The notes under the pieces are model-generated. The model searched no databases. It saw only the letters and a program-made list of their open reading frames with translations, and was not told the origin of the DNA. Positions 1-8,360 of a stretch of DNA of 64,000 nt are shown here, piece after piece. Where the stretch lies: the NCBI RefSeq assembly GCF_002941025.1, contig NZ_PTJS01000001.1, forward strand, positions 5,275,472 to 5,339,471. The letters run 5' to 3'. Position 1 is the stretch's first letter, and each line of letters starts with the position of its first letter. Position numbers and translations under genes: made by a program. This DNA is from Streptomyces sp. QL37 (GTDB lineage Bacteria > Actinomycetota > Actinomycetes > Streptomycetales > Streptomycetaceae).

Positions 1-133
1 GATTGCGGCGCTCGGCCGCCAGCGCGCCCACCGTGAGGCCCTCCGCGTCCGGCGGCAGCGCCTTGAAGCGGTGGTCGACCCGTTCGCCGGCGAGTGCCGT
101 CACGGACTGTTCGGGGGACTGCTCGGCGGCCAA
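1..133 (-). CDS. Amino acid deaminase-like protein, N-terminus only (partial)
   Basis: The first 44 codons of a leftward gene that runs off the window. The start chosen is TTG at 133, because GAGGAG lies six bases upstream; a GTG at 103 is an alternative. The peptide contains GERVDHRFKALPPDAEGLTV followed by GALAAERRN. This resembles, from memory, the start of PLP-dependent amino acid deaminases (alanine racemase N-terminal fold, D-serine/D-threonine type) that in Streptomyces sit beside a sugar kinase, IclR, RidA and GntP set, which is what follows here. No catalytic residue lies inside the window, so the identification rests on this N-terminus and the context. It is divergent from the kinase at 274 and shares the palindrome at 159-175. 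Confidence 0.5.
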   Translation of the reverse strand, partial: MAAEQSPEQSVTALAGERVDHRFKALPPDAEGLTVGALAAERRN

Positions 134-158
134 GGGGATCTCCTCGGGGGAAGTAGCC

Positions 159-175
159 GTTGCATTGTGTGCAAC
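159..175. promoter_or_regulatory. Inverted-repeat operator between divergent genes
   Basis: The 17-bp sequence GTTGCATTGTGTGCAAC is a dyad with 6-bp arms (GTTGCA/TGCAAC) and a 5-bp spacer. It lies between the leftward deaminase start (133) and the rightward kinase start (274), and another GTTGC half-site follows at about 180. The IclR-family regulator encoded at 1323 is the obvious candidate to bind it; that link is inferred from position. Confidence 0.5.
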
Positions 176-273
176 AGGCGTTGCGTATATCGCTCAAGGC
201 TGTCTAACATCCGAGCCGATGCCGGGTCAATGGTGACCACCGGCGCCCGACGACCGACCACGAGGAGCCCAGA

Positions 274-1326
274 GTGCCCGGATCCGCAGCCAGGACAGCC
301 ACCGCGGACGTCGTCTGCCTCGGCGAGTCCATGGTGACGTTCCTGCCCTCGCAGCCGGGCCGCCTCGCCGACGTCCCCTCCTTCGGCCGGGGCATCGGCG
401 GTGCCGAGTCCAACGTCGCCTGCGCGCTCGCCGCGGCGGGCCACCGGGCGAAGTGGGTCGGCCGGGTCGGCGCCGACGGCTTCGGGGACCACCTCGTCGA
501 CACGATCACCGGCTACGGCGTCGACACCTCGGCCGTCCGCCGAGACCCGGACCGCCCCACCGGCATCTACTTCCGCACGGCGACGGACCGGGCCACCGAC
601 ACCCACGAGGTCGCCTACTACCGGGCCGGCTCCGCCGCCTCCGCGATGTCGCCGCGGAACGTCCCGTACGAGGACCTCCTCGACACCCGCGTCCTGCATC
701 TGTCCGGCATCACCGCAGCGCTCTCCGCCGACTGCCTGGCCCTCCTCCACGACCTCACCGCACCCCGCGACGGCCGCCCCCTGATCTCCTTCGACGTCAA
801 CCACCGTCCCGGCCTGTGGCGCGACGGCGAGGCCGGCCCGGAGGTCCTGCTCGACCTCGCCCGCCGCAGCGACCTCGTCTTCGTCGGGGAGGACGAGGCG
901 GAGGAGGCCTGGGACGTCCACGGCGCCGAAGCCGTCCGCGCCGCCCTCCCGGAGCCGGACGTCCTCGTCGTCAAGCGCGGCCCGGACGGGGCCACGGTCT
1001 TCTCCAGGGCCGCGAACGGCACGGACACCGTCACCACCGTCCCCTCCCTGCGCGTCGACGTCGTCGCCGCCGTCGGAGCCGGCGACGCATTCGCCGCGGG
1101 CTTCCTCTCCGCCACCCTGCGCGACCTGCCCGTACGCGACCGCGCCCGGCACGGACACCTCATGGCCGCCGCCGTCCTCACCGTCCCCGGCGACCTCACC
1201 GGCCCCCCGCCCCGCGCGTACGCCGACCGGCTCGCCGCCCTGGACGACGAGGCCTGGGGCACACTTCGTCTCGGCCCCGGCTGGACAGCCGCCGCAGGGG
1301 CGAACGAGGAGGTACGAGTCACATGA
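274..1326 (+). CDS. PfkB-family carbohydrate kinase
   Basis: A 350-residue ribokinase/PfkB-family kinase that would phosphorylate a sugar or sugar acid with ATP in the cytoplasm. Visible marks are the N-terminal GESMVTF strand, the substrate-binding GGAESNVACALA segment (about residues 49-60), the VGADGFGD motif, and the C-terminal signature VAAVGAGDAFAAGF (about 265-278) with the catalytic Asp in GAGD. It resembles 2-keto-3-deoxygluconate kinases, but the substrate cannot be read from sequence. Start is GTG with GAGGAG seven bases upstream. Its stop overlaps the IclR start (ATGA at 1323), so the two are translationally coupled, and RidA and GntP follow in the same direction. Confidence 0.85.
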   Translation: MPGSAARTATADVVCLGESMVTFLPSQPGRLADVPSFGRGIGGAESNVACALAAAGHRAKWVGRVGADGFGDHLVDTITGYGVDTSAVRRDPDRPTGIYFRTATDRATDTHEVAYYRAGSAASAMSPRNVPYEDLLDTRVLHLSGITAALSADCLALLHDLTAPRDGRPLISFDVNHRPGLWRDGEAGPEVLLDLARRSDLVFVGEDEAEEAWDVHGAEAVRAALPEPDVLVVKRGPDGATVFSRAANGTDTVTTVPSLRVDVVAAVGAGDAFAAGFLSATLRDLPVRDRARHGHLMAAAVLTVPGDLTGPPPRAYADRLAALDDEAWGTLRLGPGWTAAAGANEEVRVT

Positions 1327-2081
1327 GCCAGACCGTCGACCGCGCGCTGAGCATCCTGCCGCTGCTCGCCCAGGGCCCCGCCGACCTCGGCCAGGTCGCC
1401 GAGCGACTGGACGTCCACAAGTCCACGGCGCTGCGTCTGCTCCGTACGCTCCACGAGCACGGACTCGTCTACCGCCAGGAGGACCAGCGCTACCGCCTCG
1501 GCGCCCGGCTCTTCGCGCTCGCGCAGGAGGCCGTCGAGAACCTCGACGTACGCGAGATCGCCCACAGCCACCTCGTCGCACTCAACGAGCAGTGCGGACA
1601 CACCGTCCACCTCGCGGTGTACGAGGAGAACGAGGTCCTCTACATCGACAAGGTCGAGAGCCGCTACCCCGTGCGGATGTACTCACGGATCGGCAAACCC
1701 GTCGCGATCACCGTCGCCGCGGTCGCCAAGCTGCTCCTCGCCGACCTCGCCGAGCCCGAACGGCGCGCCATCGCCGAACGGCTCGACTACCCCATGTACA
1801 CGTCCCGTTCGCTCCCGAACGCCGGTGCCTTCCTCAAGGAACTCGCCGTCGTACGCGAACAGGGCTGGGCCACCGACCTCGGCGGCCACGAGGAGTCCAT
1901 CAACTGCGTCGGCGCCCCCATCCGGGGCGCGGACGGGCGCGTCGTCGCGGCCATGTCGGTGTCCGCGCCGAACGTGGTCGTCACGGCCGAGGAACTCCTC
2001 ACCCTGCTCCCCCTGGTGCGCCGCACCGCGGAGACCATCAGCCGGGAGTACTCCGGCACCGCCCCCACCAAGAAAGCCTGA
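1323..2081 (+). CDS. IclR-family transcriptional regulator
   Basis: A 252-residue IclR regulator. The N-terminal winged helix (about residues 1-65) includes DLGQVAERLDVHKSTALRLL followed by the HGLVYR wing. The C-terminal effector domain includes VLYIDKVES, the GKPVAITVAAVAKLLLA helix and GATDLGGHEE-like and INCVGAPIR segments that normally form the ligand pocket. The start overlaps the kinase stop in an ATGA. As the only regulator in the cluster it probably controls the divergent deaminase and kinase promoters through the dyad at 159-175 and responds to a pathway metabolite; both points are inference. Confidence 0.9.
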   Translation: MSQTVDRALSILPLLAQGPADLGQVAERLDVHKSTALRLLRTLHEHGLVYRQEDQRYRLGARLFALAQEAVENLDVREIAHSHLVALNEQCGHTVHLAVYEENEVLYIDKVESRYPVRMYSRIGKPVAITVAAVAKLLLADLAEPERRAIAERLDYPMYTSRSLPNAGAFLKELAVVREQGWATDLGGHEESINCVGAPIRGADGRVVAAMSVSAPNVVVTAEELLTLLPLVRRTAETISREYSGTAPTKKA

Positions 2082-2087
2082 ACCGCC

Positions 2088-2498
2088 ATGACCGAGAAGA
2101 CCGCCCTCACCCCCAGCACCCACACCGCCCCGCCCGCCAAGTTCTCGCACGGCGTGAAGAAGGGGAACATCCTCCAGGTCGCCGGTCAGGTCGGCTTCCT
2201 GCCCGCCGTCGAGGGCCAGGCCCCCACCCCGGCCGGCCCGACGCTGCGCGAGCAGACCCTGCAGACCTTCGCCAACGTCAAGGCGATCCTGGAGGAGGGC
2301 GGCGCGAGCTGGGACGACGTCATGATGATGCGCGTCTACCTCACGGACGTCGACCACTTCGCCGAGATGAACGCCATCTACAACGAGTACTTCGAGGAGC
2401 AGGGCCTCAAGGCCCCCGCCGCCGCACGTACGACGGTGTACGTCGGCCTGCCCAAGGGCCTGCTCATCGAGATCGACGCGCTCGCGGTCCTCGGCTGA
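2088..2498 (+). CDS. ridA: RidA family enamine/imine deaminase
   Basis: A 136-residue member of the RidA/YjgF/UK114 family, which hydrolyses reactive enamines and imines made by PLP-dependent dehydratases and deaminases. Family marks include the early AKFSHGVKKGNILQVAGQVG segment, the WDDVMMMRVYLTDVDHFAEM stretch, and C-terminal ARTTVYVGLPKGLLIEIDAL, where the family's catalytic Arg lies. Pairing with a PLP deaminase upstream makes biochemical sense because the deaminase would release 2-aminoacrylate-type products. It starts six bases after the regulator stop. The 3' third (from 2295) is duplicated in inverted form just downstream, so this part of the assembly is suspect although the gene itself reads normally. 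Confidence 0.9.
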   Translation: MTEKTALTPSTHTAPPAKFSHGVKKGNILQVAGQVGFLPAVEGQAPTPAGPTLREQTLQTFANVKAILEEGGASWDDVMMMRVYLTDVDHFAEMNAIYNEYFEEQGLKAPAAARTTVYVGLPKGLLIEIDALAVLG

Positions 2499-2869
2499 TC
2501 ATCTGATCCGCCGCCCGGCGCTCCGCCCCCGGAGAGCCGGCACCCCTGAACCGCCACCTCACGGCACGGCGCCCCACCCTTCCCCCGAGGGGCGCCGTGC
2601 CGTGAGGTGGCGGTTCAGGGGTGCCGGCTCTCCGGGGGCGGAGCGCCGGGCGGCGGATCAGATGATCAGCCGAGGACCGCGAGCGCGTCGATCTCGATGA
2701 GCAGGCCCTTGGGCAGGCCGACGTACACCGTCGTACGTGCGGCGGCGGGGGCCTTGAGGCCCTGCTCCTCGAAGTACTCGTTGTAGATGGCGTTCATCTC
2801 GGCGAAGTGGTCGACGTCCGTGAGGTAGACGCGCATCATCATGACGTCGTCCCAGCTCGCGCCGCCCTC
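2295..2869. repeat. Perfect 281-bp inverted repeat around a terminator hairpin
   Basis: Positions 2295-2575 are repeated exactly, inverted, at 2589-2869, leaving a 13-base loop. The left arm is the last third of ridA plus its trailer; the core (CACGGCACGGCGCCCC and its complement, about 2560-2604) looks like an ordinary terminator hairpin. The right arm is an antisense copy of the ridA 3' end and has no function of its own that I can see. Such long perfect arms are unusual in a natural chromosome and point to a fold-back or assembly event. Confidence 0.95.
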
Positions 2870-2956
2870 GGGATCGCGCTCCTGCTCTTCCTGATCATCA
2901 AGGTCAGGCTCCAGCCGTTCGTCGCGCTGCTCGCCGTGTCCATAGCCGTCGGCCTG
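2860..2956 (+). repeat. Displaced copy of the 5' part of the GntP gene
   Basis: This stretch is identical to 3166-3262 inside the permease gene (offset 306). It joins the inverted ridA arm at a shared 10-base sequence, CGCCGCCCTC, and leaves into a second ridA copy at a shared GTCGGCCTG. It carries no start and is not a gene. Confidence 0.9.
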
Positions 2957-3030
2957 CCCAAGGGCCTGCTCATCGAGATCGACGCGCTCGCGGTCCTCGG
3001 CTGATCATCTGATCCGCCGCCCGGCGCTCC
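2948..3030 (+). repeat. Second copy of the ridA 3' end
   Basis: Identical to 2442-2524 (offset 506), covering the last ridA codons, its TGA and the trailer. After 3030 the sequence continues into the GntP upstream region. Removing 2525-3030 gives a simple ridA-to-gntP junction with no duplication. Confidence 0.9.
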
Positions 3031-3073
3031 CCCCTGCCCCGAAGGACCCCGTCACCAACGGAGTTGACCGCTC

Positions 3074-4546
3074 ATGCTGCTCGCCGCCGCCCCCGCCCCC
3101 GAGGCGCCACCCCACACCGGTGGACTGCTCCTCCTGATCGGCGGTACGCCCGGTCTGCTGACCGTCGCCGCCCTCGGGATCGCGCTCCTGCTCTTCCTGA
3201 TCATCAAGGTCAGGCTCCAGCCGTTCGTCGCGCTGCTCGCCGTGTCCATAGCCGTCGGCCTGGGTGCCGGTCTCTCCGTCACCGAACTCTTCGGCACGGT
3301 CCAGAAGTCGGCCGCCGTCTCGGTCATCGAATCCGGCATGGGCGGCATCCTCGGGCACGTCGCGATCATCATCGGCCTCGGCACGATGCTCGGCGCCATC
3401 CTGGAGGTGTCCGGCGGCGCGGAGGTCCTCAGCGCCCGCCTGCTGAACCTCTTCGGCGAGAAGCGCGCCCCGCTCGCCATGGGCCTCACCGGCCTCATCT
3501 TCGGCATCCCGGTCTTCTTCGACGTCGGCATCTTCGTCCTCGCGCCCATCGTCTACGCCGCCGCCAAGCGCTCCGGCAAGTCGGTCATCCTCTACGCGAT
3601 GCCGCTGCTGGCCGGCCTCTCGATGACCCACGCGTTCCTGCCCCCGCACCCCGGGCCGGTCGCCGCGGCGGGCCTGTTCAACGTCTCCCTCGGCTGGGTC
3701 ATCCTGATGGGCGCCGTGGTCGGCATCCCGTCCGTCCTCGCCGCCTGGGGTTACGCCGCCTGGATCGGAAAGCGCATCTTCGTCGAGGTGCCGCAGGACA
3801 TGGTCGAGGCGGCCGCCGAGGCCAAGGCCGCGGTCGTCGCCGAGCAGCGCGCCGCCGGTGTCACCCCCCACGAGAAGCCCGTCCCGCTCGGCACGGTGCT
3901 CGCGATCATCGGTACGCCACTGATCCTCATCCTGGCCGCGACGTTCTCCTCCATCGCGCTCGACCCGTCCACCCCGCGCTCCGTCATCGAGTTCTTCGGC
4001 AACCCCTTCGTCGCGCTGACGATCGCCCTGCTGCTCGCCTACTACCTGCTGGGCATCCGCCGGGGCTGGTCCCGCAAGTCCCTCGAGTCGGTCTCCACGT
4101 CCTCGCTGAAGCCGGTCGGCAACATCCTGCTGGTCGTCGGTGCGGGCGGCATCTTCGGAGCAGTGCTGAAGGGCAGCGGCATCGCCGACGCGCTCGCCGA
4201 CACCTTCAACGACGTGGGCCTGCCGGTCATCCTGCTCGCCTGGCTGATCTCCGTGGTCCTGCGGGTCGCGCAGGGCTCGGCGACGGTCGCGATCGTCACC
4301 ACCGCCGGCATCGTCGTCCCGCTCGTCGAGGGCCAGGACATGTCGCAGGCACACCTCGCGCTGATCATCATGGCGATCTCGGCGGGCTCCATCTTCGCCT
4401 CGCACGTCAACGACGGCGGATTCTGGATGGTCTCGAAGTACTTCGGCATCTCCGAGCGCGACACCCTGAAGACCTGGACGGTCCTGGAGACGGTCCTCTC
4501 GGTCGCCGGCTTCGTGGTCGCCGCGGCGCTCAGCCTGGTGATCTAG
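3074..4546 (+). CDS. GntP-family gluconate/sugar-acid:H+ symporter
   Basis: A 490-residue GntP-family permease with about a dozen hydrophobic segments across the whole chain, expected to import gluconate-like acids or D-serine with protons. Family-like features include VRLQPFVALL near the N-terminus, FGIPVFFDVGIFVLAP (about 145-160), a THAFLPPHPGPVAAA loop (about 190-204) and the C-terminal ASHVNDGGFWMV segment (about 442-453), all typical of GntP/GntT. The start is ATG at 3074. It closes the catabolic cluster and is followed by a hairpin terminator. A fragment of its 5' end is duplicated at 2860-2956. The exact substrate is not determinable; the deaminase and kinase hint at an amino or sugar acid. 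Confidence 0.9.
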   Translation: MLLAAAPAPEAPPHTGGLLLLIGGTPGLLTVAALGIALLLFLIIKVRLQPFVALLAVSIAVGLGAGLSVTELFGTVQKSAAVSVIESGMGGILGHVAIIIGLGTMLGAILEVSGGAEVLSARLLNLFGEKRAPLAMGLTGLIFGIPVFFDVGIFVLAPIVYAAAKRSGKSVILYAMPLLAGLSMTHAFLPPHPGPVAAAGLFNVSLGWVILMGAVVGIPSVLAAWGYAAWIGKRIFVEVPQDMVEAAAEAKAAVVAEQRAAGVTPHEKPVPLGTVLAIIGTPLILILAATFSSIALDPSTPRSVIEFFGNPFVALTIALLLAYYLLGIRRGWSRKSLESVSTSSLKPVGNILLVVGAGGIFGAVLKGSGIADALADTFNDVGLPVILLAWLISVVLRVAQGSATVAIVTTAGIVVPLVEGQDMSQAHLALIIMAISAGSIFASHVNDGGFWMVSKYFGISERDTLKTWTVLETVLSVAGFVVAAALSLVI

Positions 4547-4574
4547 CGACTCCCGTCCGGACCGGACCGGAGGA

Positions 4575-4614
4575 GGGAGCGGGGGCGGGCCCGTACAGGT
4601 CCGCCCCCGCTCCC
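4575..4614 (+). terminator. Hairpin terminator after GntP gene
   Basis: Arms GGGAGCGGGGGCGG (4575-4588) and its complement (4601-4614) with a 12-base loop, 28 bases after the stop. There is no U-run, as is usual in Streptomyces. Confidence 0.7.
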
Positions 4615-4715
4615 CTGTCACAGGACGTCCACAGCTGTCCACTCCGCGAGGGGAGATGACGGCGGTACGACGCGCCCCCTTGTGTGATCCGGCGTGATGC
4701 GCTTCGTTGATCGAC

Positions 4716-6020
4716 ATGGCGGAGACAAGCGAGACCACAGGGGCGGGGGAGCTGGGCTCCCAGCCGCGTAAATCCAGTTGGCGTTACATCGGGCCCGGCA
4801 TCGTCGTCGCGGCCACCGGTGTCGGAGCGGGGGACCTGGTCGCGACGCTCATCGCGGGCAGCAAATTCGGCTACACCCTCATGTGGGCGGCCGTGATCGG
4901 CTGCCTGGTCAAGATCTCCCTCGCGGAGGCGGTGGGCCGCTGGCACCTCGCGACGGGCCGCACCCTCTTCGACGGCTGGCGCACCCTCGGCGGGTGGACC
5001 ACGGGCTACTTCGCCGTGTACGTCGTCGTCTGGGGCTTCGTGTACGGCGCGACGGCCATGTCCTCCAGCGCCCTGCCCATCGTGGCGCTCTTCCCCGACG
5101 GGCCCGGCCTGAAGACCTGGGCGATCATCACCGGGCTGGTCGGCCTGGTCTTCGTCTGGTTCAACCAGTACGCCGTCTTCGAGAAGGCCATGACGGTCCT
5201 GATCGGCGTGATGTTCGTCGTGGTGGTCTACGTCGCCATCAGGGTGACGCCGGACATCGGCGCGTCCTTCGCCGGCCTGCTCCCCGTGCTCCCGGACGGT
5301 TCGCTGGTCTACACGCTCGGGCTGATCGGCGGGGTCGGCGGCACCATCACCATGGCGGCGTACGGGTACTGGGTGAACGCCAAGGGGTGGTCCAACACCT
5401 CCTGGATGAAGGTGATGCGGATCGACAACCGGGTGGCCTACATCACGACCGGCATCTTCGTCGTGGCGATGCTCATCATCGGCGCCGAACTGCTGCACTC
5501 CTCGCAGATCGCCCTGACCAAGGGCGACCAGGGGCTGATCGACCTCGGCGACATCCTGGAGGACCGCTTCGGGGCGGGCACCGCGAAGCTGTTCCTGGTC
5601 GGATTCTTCGCGGCCTCGTTCTCGTCGCTCATCGGTGTGTGGCACGGGGTGAGCCTGATGTTCGCCGACTTCGTGGAGCGGATCCAGGCCGCCCGTGAGG
5701 GCGCGAGCGTGGAGAAGGCGAGCGGCGAGAAGGTGAGCCGGCAGGAGCGGTCCGTGCCCTTCCGCGCCTACCTGCTCTGGCTGACGTTCCCGCCGATGAC
5801 GCTGCTGTGGCTGGACGAGCCCTTCGGGCTGGTCATCGGTTACGGGGTCCTGGGCGCCTTCTTCATGCCGTTCCTGGCCCTGACCCTGCTGTGGCTGCTC
5901 AACTCCTCCCGCACGCCGAGGGAATGGCGCAACGGCTGGCTGAGCAACGGGATGCTGGGCGCCGCGGGACTGCTGTTCATCGTGCTGTGCGTCAAGCAGG
6001 TGATCGACCTGCCCTGGTGA
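4716..6020 (+). CDS. Nramp-like metal ion transporter, atypical motifs
   Basis: A membrane protein of 434 residues with about 11 hydrophobic helices, related to Nramp/MntH divalent-metal transporters. The family framework is visible in WRYIGPGIVVAATGVGAGDL and the following IAGSKFGYTLMWAAVIG. However the metal-binding DPGN motif of helix 1 is replaced by GAGD, and the helix-6 MPH motif is replaced by an AAYGYW segment (TITMAAYGYWVNAKGW). It is therefore unlikely to be a standard Mn/Fe importer, and substrate is open. A charged insert (about residues 327-352, rich in Glu and Lys) lies before the last helices. I prefer ATG 4716; TTG 4707 is in frame. Neither has a clear ribosome-binding site, so a leaderless or short leader is possible. 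Confidence 0.75.
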   Translation: MAETSETTGAGELGSQPRKSSWRYIGPGIVVAATGVGAGDLVATLIAGSKFGYTLMWAAVIGCLVKISLAEAVGRWHLATGRTLFDGWRTLGGWTTGYFAVYVVVWGFVYGATAMSSSALPIVALFPDGPGLKTWAIITGLVGLVFVWFNQYAVFEKAMTVLIGVMFVVVVYVAIRVTPDIGASFAGLLPVLPDGSLVYTLGLIGGVGGTITMAAYGYWVNAKGWSNTSWMKVMRIDNRVAYITTGIFVVAMLIIGAELLHSSQIALTKGDQGLIDLGDILEDRFGAGTAKLFLVGFFAASFSSLIGVWHGVSLMFADFVERIQAAREGASVEKASGEKVSRQERSVPFRAYLLWLTFPPMTLLWLDEPFGLVIGYGVLGAFFMPFLALTLLWLLNSSRTPREWRNGWLSNGMLGAAGLLFIVLCVKQVIDLPW

Positions 6021-6032
6021 CGACGGTGCACG

Positions 6033-6066
6033 CAGCAGCGCCGCCGGGGGAGCGGCGGCGCTGCTG
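6033..6066. terminator. Bidirectional hairpin between convergent genes
   Basis: Thirteen-base arms CAGCAGCGCCGCC (6033-6045) and complement (6054-6066) with an 8-base loop, located between the convergent transporter and chitinase stops. Confidence 0.7.
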
Positions 6067-6085
6067 GACCGGAGGGGCCTGCGCG

Positions 6086-7819
6086 TTACGGGAGGCCGTG
6101 GACGTGCGGGCCGACCGCCTTGGACCAGGCGTTGCCCGCCGTGGCGTCCCAGTTCGTGGACCAGGTCATCGCGCCGCGCAGGTCCGGGTAGGTCCTGGAC
6201 GGCTTGAAGGAGCCGCAGCCCGTGCCCTTGGCCAGGCAGTCCAGGCCGGCGTTCACGACGGACGGGGCGACGTAGCCGCTGCCCGCGCCACGGGTGGAGG
6301 CGGGGACGCCGAGGCCGACCTGGGACGGGGCGAGGCCGCCCTCCAGCTGGATGCAGGCGAGCGCGGTGAGGAAGTCCACCGAGCCCTGTGAGTAGACCTT
6401 GCCGTCGCAGCCCAGCATCGATCCGCTGTTGTAGTACTGCATGTTGACGACGGTCAGGATGTCCTTGATGTTGAGCGCCGTCTTGAAGTACTCACCGGAC
6501 GTCGACTGCATGTCGATGGTCTGCGGGGCCATCGTGATGACGAGGCCGGAGCCCGCCTTCGACGACAGGGAGCGCAGCGCCTTCGTCATGTAGGTGGAGT
6601 TGAGGCCGTTCTCCAGGTCGATGTCGACGCCGTTGAAGCCGTACTCCTGGATGAGCGCGTACACCGAGTCCGCGAAGGCGGTGGCGGAGGCGTCGCTGTT
6701 GACGGCGACGGACCCCTTCTCGCCGCCGACGGAGATGATGACGTTCTTGCCGGCGGCCTGCTTGGCCTTGATGTCCGCCTTGAACTGGTCGACGGTGTAG
6801 CCGTTCAGCCCCGCCGAGTCCAGGTTGAAGGTGACGGCACCGGGCGTGGCCGTGGCGTCCGCGAAGGAGACGGCGATGATGTCGTAGTCCGCGGGGACGT
6901 CGCTGAGCTTCTGGACGGTGGCGCCGTTGTTGAAGTTCTGCCAGTAGCCGGTCACCGCGTGCTTGGGCACCGACGTCGTCGGGCCGGGGCCCGGGTCGGT
7001 GGCCTTCGCCGTACGACCGCTGACGGCCGCCGACCTGACGGACTCGCCGGCGGCGTTCGTCGCGCTGACGGTGAACTGGTACGCGGTGTCCGCGGCGAGG
7101 CCGGTCACCGTCGCGGAGGTGCCGGTGGAGGTGGTCGCCTTCGCGCCGTTCCGGTAGACGGTGTAGCCGGTGGCGCCGGAGACGGCGTTCCAGTTCAGGG
7201 TGACGGAGGAGGTGGTTGTCGTGGCGACGGCCAGTCCGGCGGGGGCCCCGGGGACCGCGGGCTCCGGGTCCGTGCCACCGCCGCCGTCGGGCCCGCTCAC
7301 CTCGACGTCGTCCGCGACGTAGGCGGCCTGGCCGTACCAGCCGTGGGTGTAGACGGTCACCGAGGTGGTGGAGGGGCCGGTGGTGAAGGTGGTCCGCAGC
7401 TGGGTCCAGGCGCTGGAGCCGGGCGACCAGGTGGAGACGTCCGTCGTGCCGGTGCCGCTCGCCCCGAGATAGGCGTAACCACCCTGCACCCAGGAGCTCA
7501 GCGTGTAGGTGGAGCCGGGCTTCACGGCCACGCTCTGGGTGCACTTGGCGTTGTCCTGGCCCGCCGGAGTGGCCTTCAGCGCGGAGGAGCCGCCGTGCAC
7601 GGGGGAGGTGACGGTGGTGCCGCTGCCCCCGGAACAGGTCCAGTTGGCGAGCCCGGACTCGAATCCGGCGTTCCTGGCCACGTTGACGTCGGCCGCCTGC
7701 GCGGTGCCGACGAGCCCGGTGACGCCCAGCGCCCCCGCCGCGACCACGGCGACGGCCCCGCCGAGGAGCGGCCGGACCCGGCGTCTTCTGTGCCTGCTGC
7801 TGCCTGCGGAGCGTTCCAC
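6086..7819 (-). CDS. Secreted GH18 chitinase with CBM and FnIII domains
   Basis: A 577-residue exported chitinase. An Arg-rich N-terminus and hydrophobic core ending TAQAAD (about residues 1-45) form a signal peptide. It is followed by a jelly-roll carbohydrate-binding module (about 45-175, starting VNVARNAGFESG), a fibronectin type III domain (about 190-275, ending SGRTAKATD) and a GH18 catalytic domain beginning KHAVTGYWQNF. The catalytic motif reads FNGVDIDLE, with the Glu as proton donor. Start is GTG at 7819 with GGAGG six bases upstream; longer in-frame starts would precede the signal peptide. The gene hydrolyses chitin outside the cell and stands alone, with a DasR-type box upstream at 7883-7898. 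Confidence 0.92.
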   Translation of the reverse strand: MERSAGSSRHRRRRVRPLLGGAVAVVAAGALGVTGLVGTAQAADVNVARNAGFESGLANWTCSGGSGTTVTSPVHGGSSALKATPAGQDNAKCTQSVAVKPGSTYTLSSWVQGGYAYLGASGTGTTDVSTWSPGSSAWTQLRTTFTTGPSTTSVTVYTHGWYGQAAYVADDVEVSGPDGGGGTDPEPAVPGAPAGLAVATTTTSSVTLNWNAVSGATGYTVYRNGAKATTSTGTSATVTGLAADTAYQFTVSATNAAGESVRSAAVSGRTAKATDPGPGPTTSVPKHAVTGYWQNFNNGATVQKLSDVPADYDIIAVSFADATATPGAVTFNLDSAGLNGYTVDQFKADIKAKQAAGKNVIISVGGEKGSVAVNSDASATAFADSVYALIQEYGFNGVDIDLENGLNSTYMTKALRSLSSKAGSGLVITMAPQTIDMQSTSGEYFKTALNIKDILTVVNMQYYNSGSMLGCDGKVYSQGSVDFLTALACIQLEGGLAPSQVGLGVPASTRGAGSGYVAPSVVNAGLDCLAKGTGCGSFKPSRTYPDLRGAMTWSTNWDATAGNAWSKAVGPHVHGLP

Positions 7820-7882
7820 TTGCTGCCTCCGGTGGGGGAGTTGGGGGTGCTGGCGGGAACGGTGGCCACCGTTGGCCGATAA

Positions 7883-7898
7883 ACTGGTCCAGACCAAT
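7883..7898. promoter_or_regulatory. DasR-responsive element (dre) upstream of chitinase
   Basis: The sequence ACTGGTCCAGACCAAT closely fits the known dre consensus (A-C/G-TGGTCTAGACCA). It lies 64 bases upstream of the chitinase start, the usual place for GlcNAc-responsive DasR repression of chi genes. Confidence 0.8.
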
Positions 7899-8360
7899 CA
7901 AGTTGTCAAGACCTCTGGCGGCCCCGATGCGGACGGGGAGTCGCGCCCCTGGGCCGGAGGGGGGTCGCGCCCACCTTCGAGTGACCGTTCCCGGTCGCGC
8001 GGGTCCACTCGCACGGGTGACTCGGCCGGAACGCCTCGGACGTGACGGAGTGGATATCGCGGAGGGCCGTGGAAAACGGGTCGCAATCCGTTCTGACGTG
8101 GGCGGATGAATTCTCCCGGATTTCAAACCCGCCCGGTCGGGGTAACTCTGCGCAGTGGTGCAGGAGTTAACCACATTGCTTTTCGTCCGATTTCGTACGG
8201 AGGCGTAGCGAACGCCTGTGCCGTACCGTCTTCGTACCGGCTTCCGGTATCTGTTCTCTGCCTGGTCTGACGTGGCTAAAGTGCTGGGGAAGAAGCACGG
8301 AGCAGGAGCGATTGCGGCCGGAGTCCCCCGACGACGGCCGGAGCCGGAACGGGGAAGAGC
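7899..8360. other. Intergenic region between chitinase and Tad locus
   Basis: About 460 bases without a convincing gene. It holds the upstream part of the chitinase promoter on the left and the promoter of the Tad operon on the right. A GCTAAAGT sequence near 8276 could be a -10 box for the first Tad gene. The GGGCCC dyad found at other pilus promoters is absent here. Confidence 0.4.

Noticed and set aside
3005..4738. A 577-codon open frame opposite the GntP gene
   Set aside because: It is a high-GC shadow of the permease gene with a charged, low-complexity composition and no family match.
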